From Acidimicrobiia bacterium (GTDB taxonomy: Bacteria > Actinomycetota > Acidimicrobiia > IMCC26256 > JAENVU01), in the NCBI GenBank assembly GCA_016650415.1, contig JAENVU010000125.1:1-11805 (forward strand): a DNA stretch of 11,805 nucleotides, in the 5' to 3' direction. Shown piece after piece: positions 7,565-11,805 of the stretch. The notes below the pieces were generated by a model that saw nothing but the letters and a program-made list of their open reading frames with translations, was not told where the DNA came from and made no database searches. Both the position numbers and the translations under genes were made by a program. Numbering within the stretch: the first letter of the stretch is position 1; each line of letters begins with the position of its first letter.

Positions 7565-7570
7565 AGAGGA
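7565..7570 (+). promoter_or_regulatory. Shine-Dalgarno of the dksA-like gene
   Basis: AGAGGA lies 6 nt before the ATG at 7577. It supports this start rather than in-frame upstream codons (such as ATG 7427), which lie inside the opposite-strand ileS 5' end. Confidence 0.7.
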
Positions 7571-7576
7571 TTTCCG

Positions 7577-8398
7577 ATGGCTCAGGCCACCGGCCGGAAG
7601 GCCCCCAGCGCGTCGAAGTCGTCCGCGGCGAAGAAGACCGTCGCGAAGAAAGCCGCTGCGAAGCCGACGGCAGTGAAGAAGACCGCGTCCAAGAAGGCAC
7701 CGGCGAAGAAGGCCGCGCCGAAGAAGTCGGCGGCCACGCGGGCGCCCGCGAAGAAGGCACCGGCGAAGAAGGCGGCTGCGAAGGCGCCCGCCAAGAAGGC
7801 ATCGGCGAAGAAGGCACCCGCCAAGAAGGCCCCGGCGAAGAAGGTGCCGGCGAAGAAGGCGGCTGCGAAGGCGCCCGCCAAGAAGGCCCCGGCGAAGAAG
7901 GCACCCGCCAAGAAGGCCGCCCCGGCCAAGGTGGCGGCAAAGAAGGCCGCGCCGCCGGTGAAGAAGGCGCCTCCGGGTCAGACGTGTCCGTTGTCGGGGA
8001 TCTTCGTCCCGAAGCAGACGCCGAATGTCACCCCGAAGACGATCGAGAAGTTGCACGAGATGCTGGTCGAAGAACGGGCCCGTCACCTGCGCCAGGCCGA
8101 CGAACTCCAGGCCGACGCGGAGGCGCTCGTCAACGAGCGCGAGCAGGGAGACACCCAGTTCGACGAGGAATCCGGCGAGGGCGACACGATCAGCGTCGAA
8201 CGCGAGCGGGACCTGATGCTGTCGGCCACTGCCCGGCTGGCCGTGGAAGACATCGACCGAGCACTCGAACGGATGGCGAACGGGACCTACGGTCTCTGCA
8301 CGCCGGCGGGTCGGCGGATCCCCGTGGCGCGCCTGGAGGCCATCCCGTGGGCCGACACGTGCGTCGACTGCAAACAACGTGTCGAGCGCCGTCGTTAA
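7577..8398 (+). CDS. DksA/TraR zinc-finger-like protein with histone-H1-like tail
   Basis: The predicted protein has 273 residues in two parts. Residues 1 to about 134 are almost entirely Lys, Ala and Pro in repeats such as KKAPAKKAPAKK, resembling histone H1 tails and expected to bind DNA non-specifically. Residues 137-273 are a DksA/TraR-type domain: TCPLSG, then a helical hairpin (TIEKLHEMLVEERARHLRQA through LMLSATARLAVEDIDRALE), then YGLCTPAGRRIPVARLEAIP and TCVDCKQ. The normal four-Cys finger is altered: CTPA replaces the first CxxC (Ala244), leaving C241, C262 and C265, with a further Cys at 137. DksA proteins act through the RNA polymerase secondary channel; acidic tip residues cannot be assigned with confidence. 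From memory, a similar H1-like plus DksA-like protein (DdbA) is known in Streptomyces next to lspA. The gene overlaps lspA by 20 bp. Confidence 0.88.
   Translation: MAQATGRKAPSASKSSAAKKTVAKKAAAKPTAVKKTASKKAPAKKAAPKKSAATRAPAKKAPAKKAAAKAPAKKASAKKAPAKKAPAKKVPAKKAAAKAPAKKAPAKKAPAKKAAPAKVAAKKAAPPVKKAPPGQTCPLSGIFVPKQTPNVTPKTIEKLHEMLVEERARHLRQADELQADAEALVNEREQGDTQFDEESGEGDTISVERERDLMLSATARLAVEDIDRALERMANGTYGLCTPAGRRIPVARLEAIPWADTCVDCKQRVERRR
7760..7918 (+). repeat. 87-nt-spaced imperfect duplication in the Lys/Ala tail
   Basis: A 41-nt stretch at 7760-7800 recurs identically at 7847-7887, 87 nt (29 codons) later. The similarity continues to about 72 nt with only two mismatches (gcatcg versus gccccg). 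The unit encodes PAKKAAAKAPAKK followed by a further AKKAPAKK run. It points to recent in-frame tandem duplication of the tail, which is therefore likely length-variable among relatives. All lysines in the stretch are AAG. Confidence 0.85.
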
Positions 8399-8876
8399 AT
8401 CGACACCGCGGTGGGTGCCGCCTGTCATTGTCGGTGCCGTGGTGGTGCTCGATCAGCTCACCAAGTCCTGGATTGTCGCAACCCATTCGGATTCGCCGAT
8501 CTCCATCGTGGGCGACTCGATCGAGTTTCGCGTCGCGCGGAACTCCGGTGGCGCGTTCAGTTCGTTCACCAATGCCACGGTGGTGCTCGCGATCCTGGCG
8601 ATCGGACTCAGCATCTGGCTGGTCCGGACCATCCGGTCCTCGACGGACCGGGGCACGATCCTCGCCCTGTCGTTGGTCCTGGGGGGCGCGATCGGAAACC
8701 TGGGCGATCGGTTCTTTCGGTCTCCGGGGGTTCTCCGGGGCCACGTCGTCGACTTCGTCCGCGTCGGCTCGTTCCCGTCGTTCAACGTTGCCGACTCGGC
8801 CATTACCTGTGGAGCCATCCTGCTGATCTTGTTGAGTTTCCGTGCCAAACCGGCAACGTCCGACGTGGCGCCATGA
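8379..8876 (+). CDS. lspA: Lipoprotein signal peptidase (signal peptidase II)
   Basis: LspA is the membrane aspartyl protease that removes signal peptides from prolipoproteins after lipidation of the +1 Cys. Seen: 165 residues and four predicted helices, at about residues 13-33, 66-84, 93-108 and 136-156. Motifs are VLDQLTKSWI (D25), VARNSGGAFS, GGAIGNLGDRFF with catalytic D110, and VVDFV...FNVADSAIT with catalytic D139. The GTG start at 8379 overlaps the dksA-like gene by 20 bp. It gives the usual short N-terminus before helix 1, with DQLTK at the same distance as in E. coli LspA. A GTG at 8415 is possible but would leave almost no N-terminal segment. The end overlaps the start of the next gene (ATGA), indicating coupled translation. 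Confidence 0.95.
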   Translation: MSSAVVKSTPRWVPPVIVGAVVVLDQLTKSWIVATHSDSPISIVGDSIEFRVARNSGGAFSSFTNATVVLAILAIGLSIWLVRTIRSSTDRGTILALSLVLGGAIGNLGDRFFRSPGVLRGHVVDFVRVGSFPSFNVADSAITCGAILLILLSFRAKPATSDVAP

Positions 8877-9808
8877 GCAGCGTCGACGATCAGAGTCCGC
8901 TGATCGTGCCGGAGACCCTGGCGGGTGAGCGCGTCGATCGCGCGGTCGCGCTCCTCACCGGCTGGTCGCGCAGTGCCGTGCGGGAGATGGTGGAGCGCGG
9001 CGATGTGCTCGTCGACGGATCAGTCGTCGCGCGCAGCGCGCGGCTCGAGGCCGGGACCCAGCTGGAGTGGCGTGGAGTGCCGACGCCGCCGCCACCGCCG
9101 GGTCCCGAACCCGATGTCGCGGTCGATGTCGTGTACTCCGATGACGATGTCATCGTCATCGACAAGACCGCGGGTCTCGTGGTGCACCCCGGAGCGGGAC
9201 ACGCGACCGGCACGCTGGTCGGTGGCCTGCTGGCACGGTTCGATCTGAGTGGCGTCGGTGATCCGGCCCGGCCGGGCATCGTGCACCGGCTGGATCGGGA
9301 CACCAGCGGCCTGCTCGTGGTCGCACGGACACCGGCCGCGTACGAGGCGTTGGTTCGGGATCTCTCCGCCCACGATGTCGAACGGCGGTACACCGCGGTC
9401 GTGCACGGGATCCCGTCCTCGACGCGCGGAACGGTCGACGCGCCGATCGGGCGGTCGGCGCGCTGGCCGACGCGGATGGCCGTGCGCGCGGGTGGACGCG
9501 ATGCTCGCACGCATTACGAGGTGGTCGACGTGTTCGACGATGTCGCGCGGTTGGTCGTCGAACTCGAGACCGGCCGCACCCACCAGATCCGTGTGCACCT
9601 GGCGGCGATCGATCACCCGGTGTTGGGTGATTCGGTGTACGGCAACACCGATGTACGCCTCTCCCGGCCGTTCCTCCACGCGGCGAGGCTCGCGTTCACT
9701 CACCCACGGACGGGTGAGGCACTGGTGTTCGAATCGCCGCTCCCGCCGGAACTCGTGACCGTGCTCGAGGGATTCGGCGCCCCACGATCCGGACCACCGT
9801 CAGGTTGA
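8873..9808 (+). CDS. RluA/RluD family ribosomal RNA pseudouridine synthase
   Basis: This family isomerises specific uridines in rRNA (RluD acts on 23S helix 69); the exact target here is not shown by sequence. The protein has 311 residues. An S4-like RNA-binding domain (about residues 15-68, VDRAVALLTGWSRSAVREMVERGDVLVDG) is joined by a Pro-rich linker (TPPPPPGPEP) to the catalytic domain. That domain has VIDKTAGLVVHPG, the active-site motif HRLDRDTSGLLV with catalytic D141, ETGRTHQIRVHLAAIDHPVLGD and a C-terminal segment ending FESPLPPEL. The ATG at 8873 overlaps the lspA stop. Position after lspA matches ylyB/rluD in other Gram-positive genomes. Its last 113 bp overlap the convergent gene on the other strand. 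Confidence 0.94.
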   Translation: MSSVDDQSPLIVPETLAGERVDRAVALLTGWSRSAVREMVERGDVLVDGSVVARSARLEAGTQLEWRGVPTPPPPPGPEPDVAVDVVYSDDDVIVIDKTAGLVVHPGAGHATGTLVGGLLARFDLSGVGDPARPGIVHRLDRDTSGLLVVARTPAAYEALVRDLSAHDVERRYTAVVHGIPSSTRGTVDAPIGRSARWPTRMAVRAGGRDARTHYEVVDVFDDVARLVVELETGRTHQIRVHLAAIDHPVLGDSVYGNTDVRLSRPFLHAARLAFTHPRTGEALVFESPLPPELVTVLEGFGAPRSGPPSG

Positions 9809-10286
9809 CGATCACGATCGACCCACCGAGCGCGACGATCCGCACGATCGCGCTGTCGCTCCCGGCCTGGAGTGCGTGGACGGTCCCGGTGATCCAGACT
9901 CCGTAGCTCGCGAAGTGGATGGCCCGCCATACCCGCTTGGGGATGCGAGTCATGAACAGGGACGACACCTCGACGGCAATGAGCGCGTCGGCCGCGACGA
10001 TGCCCCAGGCCACGGCGCCGGGCCGCCAGGGCGACGCCATCGGGATCGCGAGGGCCGCAGGACCGAAGGCGATGGTCGGGTCCAGGCTCAAGGCGATGAG
10101 GTGCACCGCCAGGAACAGCACGCTGATCCCGCCCAGGAACCGATGGAGATCGAGTTGCCAGGCTGGCGTGGGTCGGCGACTCAGCCGTCCGCTCAGCGTC
10201 AGGCCCACGACGATCGCGACGCCGGCCGCACCCCAGGCCACCAGCCCGGTGGCGCGGGCGAGGTACCACCACAGCTTGGGATTCAT
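9696..10286 (-). CDS. Ferric-reductase-like di-heme transmembrane protein
   Basis: This 196-residue membrane protein has about five predicted helices, near residues 8-31, 44-66, 90-111, 119-139 and 146-168, followed by a basic tail. Two histidine pairs are visible: H48 and H62 on one helix (14 apart), H124 and H137 on another (13 apart). The same 14/13 spacing is found in the heme-ligating pairs of NADPH oxidases (gp91phox His101/115 and His209/222) and the ferric reductase transmembrane family. Two b-hemes crossing the membrane are therefore likely. No FAD/NAD(P)H domain follows, so electrons must come from a partner. The ATG overlaps the stop of the ApbE gene (ATGA), tying it to flavin chemistry. 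Residues from about 160 are encoded antisense to the end of the rluD-type gene. MsrQ/YedZ-like function is an alternative, but no MsrP partner is seen. Confidence 0.8.
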   Translation of the reverse strand: MNPKLWWYLARATGLVAWGAAGVAIVVGLTLSGRLSRRPTPAWQLDLHRFLGGISVLFLAVHLIALSLDPTIAFGPAALAIPMASPWRPGAVAWGIVAADALIAVEVSSLFMTRIPKRVWRAIHFASYGVWITGTVHALQAGSDSAIVRIVALGGSIVIVNLTVVRIVGRRIPRARSRVPAGAAIRTPVPHPSVGE

Positions 10287-11194
10287 CGCCGCGACCCGAC
10301 GAGGTCCCCGAGGTCCTGGGTCGCGCGGCGTTCCTGCTGGTCGTCGATGAGCAACCCCGAGGCGTCGTGGGCTTCGAGGAGTGCGATGCCATCGTCCATC
10401 CCGGCGGTGAGGGCCGCGGTGGCGAGCGTCTCGGCATCAACTGCGCGGCGCGCGATCACGGTGGCCGACGCCACCCCCGTCTGGGCCGGGGTACCGGTGG
10501 TGGGGTCGATGACGTGATGGCGGACGCTGTTCCCGATCTGCCAGCGCCGTTTCGTGGTCGCGCTCGTGGCGAGTCCCCCCTCGGTGAGGGCGACGCGGCC
10601 ACCGGGGGCATGATCGAGATCGACGGTCCACCCGAACGGATGGGGTGACGCGCCGGCGACGCGCAGATCGCCGCCGACGTTGACCAGGGCCCCGGCGGCA
10701 CCGGCACCGATGAGCGACTCCGCGACGAGGTCGGCGGCGAGGCCCTTCCCGATGCCGCCGAGGTCGAGGCGGACATGGGCCGGCAGGGTGATGGCTCGGA
10801 CCAGGGGGTCGATCTCGATACCCGCGCAGCCGGGCACGATCGGGATCGCGCGGGCCTCGGCGGCGGGGGCAGGGGCTCGGGCCGGGATCTCGGCGAAGGT
10901 CCGGTCGTAGCCGGCCTGCTCCAAGGCGTCGAGCACCGTCGGGTCGAACGCCCCGTTGAGCAGCTTCCACGCCGCGATCGCGGTCCGAACCGCCAGCACC
11001 GTGTCGGCGCTCACGCGGACGGGCCGGCCCTGCGCCGCGTTGAGGCGGCAGATCTCCGAACCCGGTTGGAAGCGGCTCCATCGCCGTTCGAGTTCGTCGA
11101 GTCGGGCGCGAGCGAGATCGAGGAGTGGCTCGGCGCCCCCGAGGACCACCACGTGCGCGGTGGTGCCCATCGAGGGAAACCGAGTGCTGTGCAT
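10283..11194 (-). CDS. apbE: ApbE-family FAD:protein FMN transferase
   Basis: ApbE enzymes split FAD and attach FMN covalently to a Thr/Ser of acceptor proteins, using Mg2+. Seen in 303 residues: FPSMGTTAHVVV (residues 6-17), GAFDPTV (81-87), LDLGGIGKGLAADLVA (143-158), VNVGGDLRV (171-179), HHVIDPTTGTP (226-236) and the metal-binding DAETLATA segment (253-260). All key motifs are intact. No signal peptide or lipobox is present, and no start codon that would add one is available just upstream. It may therefore act in the cytosol before export of its substrate, or flavinylate a cytosol-facing domain. The ATG shares one base with the previous gene's stop (TGATG). The next gene, the heme membrane protein, overlaps its stop. 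No FMN-bind acceptor domain is visible in the window. Confidence 0.93.
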   Translation of the reverse strand: MHSTRFPSMGTTAHVVVLGGAEPLLDLARARLDELERRWSRFQPGSEICRLNAAQGRPVRVSADTVLAVRTAIAAWKLLNGAFDPTVLDALEQAGYDRTFAEIPARAPAPAAEARAIPIVPGCAGIEIDPLVRAITLPAHVRLDLGGIGKGLAADLVAESLIGAGAAGALVNVGGDLRVAGASPHPFGWTVDLDHAPGGRVALTEGGLATSATTKRRWQIGNSVRHHVIDPTTGTPAQTGVASATVIARRAVDAETLATAALTAGMDDGIALLEAHDASGLLIDDQQERRATQDLGDLVGSRR

Positions 11195-11589
11195 CAGGAA
11201 GGCCCCGTCGTCGTGACCGCCGCCGGTGGTTGGGGAGCGGGCGCCGGAGCGGGCGCCGGCGCCGCCGCGACGCTGGGAGTTGGAGCCGGCGCCGGGCTCG
11301 CGGTGTTCGCCGGCGCGACCCGACCCGTCGACACCGACCGAGCTCCCGCCGCCGAAGGTCCCGCAACCGGTGAGTCGGCCGGAGCGGGGGCCGGCCGGTG
11401 TTGGACTTCGATGACGATGACCTTGGCCCGGGGTGGAGCGACGGGCGGAGCGGCCACCGTACGGACGGCGACCGCCGGATCGTTCACGGCCATGAAGGCC
11501 ACTCCGGCACCGGCGGTGCCGACGGCAACGCCCGCCGCAAGAATGCGGCTTGCGGTCGCGGGGTGTCGACGACGGGAGCGCTGCTTCAT
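11194..11589 (-). CDS. Membrane-anchored Pro/Ala-rich protein, unknown function
   Basis: I do not recognise this gene. From the ATG at 11589 it encodes 131 residues. A basic N-terminus (MKQRSRRRH) is followed by one hydrophobic helix at about residues 16-35, then an extended Pro/Ala-rich segment, which by the positive-inside rule would face outward. A short beta-prone stretch, AKVIVIEVQHR, follows the helix. The end is a PAPAPAPQPP run and VTTTGPS. The start lies 1 nt after the stop of the upstream gene and its stop overlaps the apbE start, so it belongs to the same operon. A longer version starting at 11703 would run antisense-like through the Pro-rich end of the upstream gene and has an implausible Arg/Pro/Ser composition. 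A structural or cell-wall-spanning role in the redox system is a guess. Confidence 0.6.
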   Translation of the reverse strand: MKQRSRRRHPATASRILAAGVAVGTAGAGVAFMAVNDPAVAVRTVAAPPVAPPRAKVIVIEVQHRPAPAPADSPVAGPSAAGARSVSTGRVAPANTASPAPAPTPSVAAAPAPAPAPAPQPPAAVTTTGPS

Positions 11590-11590
11590 C

Positions 11591-11805
11591 TCAGTCGTCG
11601 CCCGGCTCGGGGTGGACCTCGTGGTCGTCGGACTCGTGGTGCGGGGCCGGCGCGACGGGCGCGGGGGCCGACGGGCTCGACGACTCCGTCGCGACGGGCG
11701 CACGGTCCGGCTCGGTGGGACCGGTGGACCGCGGTGCGGCGGTCGGGGCCGTCGTCGGACCCTCGGGGGCGGACGGGTCGTCGACGACGACGACGTGATG
11801 TTCGA
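11591..11805 (-). CDS. C-terminus of an unidentified Pro/Ala/Thr-rich protein, 5' end missing
   Basis: Only the last 70 codons are in the window. They read EHHVVVVDD, then a Pro/Ala/Ser/Thr-rich low-complexity stretch, then an acidic, His-containing end (HHESDDHEVHPEPGDD). The stop TGA (11593-11591) is 1 nt before the ATG of the next gene, which is why I accept this frame. The His/Asp/Glu-rich tail could bind metal, but that is speculation. Its main domain, perhaps the flavin acceptor of the neighbouring ApbE, would lie to the right of the window. Confidence 0.5.
   Translation of the reverse strand, partial: EHHVVVVDDPSAPEGPTTAPTAAPRSTGPTEPDRAPVATESSSPSAPAPVAPAPHHESDDHEVHPEPGDD

Noticed and set aside
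7427..7576. Longer N-terminus for the dksA-like gene from an ATG at 7427
   Set aside because: It would overlap the ileS 5' end and the divergent promoter region. The ATG at 7577 has a Shine-Dalgarno and starts the Lys/Ala tail.
7483..7576. T-box riboswitch or other leader ahead of ileS
   Set aside because: The TANNNT box 6 nt from the GTG suggests a leaderless mRNA, and the 94-nt gap shows no T-box core sequence or tandem stem-loops.
7760..7918. CRISPR-like spaced repeats
   Set aside because: The repeats are in-frame coding sequence for a Lys/Ala tail, without palindromic repeat units or unique spacers.
7582..7929. Apparently hydrophobic repetitive protein (AFFAGAF repeats) on the - strand
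   Set aside because: It is the exact antisense of the Lys/Ala/Pro codons of the dksA-like tail. There is no promoter, ribosome-binding site or conserved end.
11590..11703. Extended start (ATG at 11703) for the 131-residue membrane protein
   Set aside because: The extension is an Arg/Pro/Ser/Thr-rich out-of-frame reading of the upstream gene's Pro-rich end. ATG 11589 follows the upstream stop by 1 nt and gives a normal basic N-terminus before the helix.
11550..11798. Gly/Ser-rich + strand open frame at the right edge
   Set aside because: It is antisense to the Pro/Ala-rich - strand frames whose stop/start codons mesh with the operon. Gly/Ser/Ala runs are the mirror of Pro/Ala codons.

Overview
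The window is about 11.8 kb of high-GC, densely coding DNA. It looks like the chromosome of an actinobacterium, possibly from the Acidimicrobiia or a similar deep-branching lineage. The evidence is the FtsZ/SepF/YggT/DivIVA division set, very strong G/C use at third codon positions, frequent GTG starts and stop/start overlaps, and -10 boxes placed for leaderless transcription. The class-level guess is an inference.

Left part, + strand (1-4324): the conserved division cluster in the order ftsZ (5' end outside the window), pgeF/ylmD, yggS/ylmE, sepF, yggT/ylmG, divIVA. Intergenic gaps up to yggT are 10-22 nt, so this is probably one transcription unit. divIVA appears to have its own promoter as well. 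Two back-to-back hairpins (4321-4365) separate divIVA from the convergent ileS.

Middle part (4372-9808): ileS lies on the - strand. It is flanked by divIVA on one side and a dksA/traR-like gene, lspA and a rluD-type pseudouridine synthase on the other, all on the + strand. In several Gram-positive genomes the order divIVA-ileS-dksA-like-lspA-rluD is conserved, so here ileS is flipped or was replaced inside the block. The dksA-like gene encodes an unusual protein: about 134 residues of Lys/Ala/Pro-rich, histone-H1-like tail joined to a DksA/TraR domain whose zinc finger has lost one cysteine. dksA, lspA and rluD overlap one another and should be co-transcribed. A 94-nt divergent region (7483-7576) carries promoter-like elements for both directions.

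Right part, - strand (11805 down to 9696): four genes with touching or overlapping stop/start codons form a second operon. In transcription order these are the Pro/Ala-rich C-terminus of a gene that begins outside the window, a 131-residue single-helix membrane-anchored Pro/Ala-rich protein, an ApbE-type FAD:protein FMN transferase, and a five-helix ferric-reductase-like membrane protein. The last has two histidine pairs spaced as in NADPH oxidases. This suggests a membrane electron-transfer system based on covalent flavin and heme. No FMN-acceptor domain is visible here, so the ApbE substrate is either one of the unrecognised proteins or is encoded beyond the right edge. The reductase-like gene overlaps the end of rluD by 113 bp, tail to tail.
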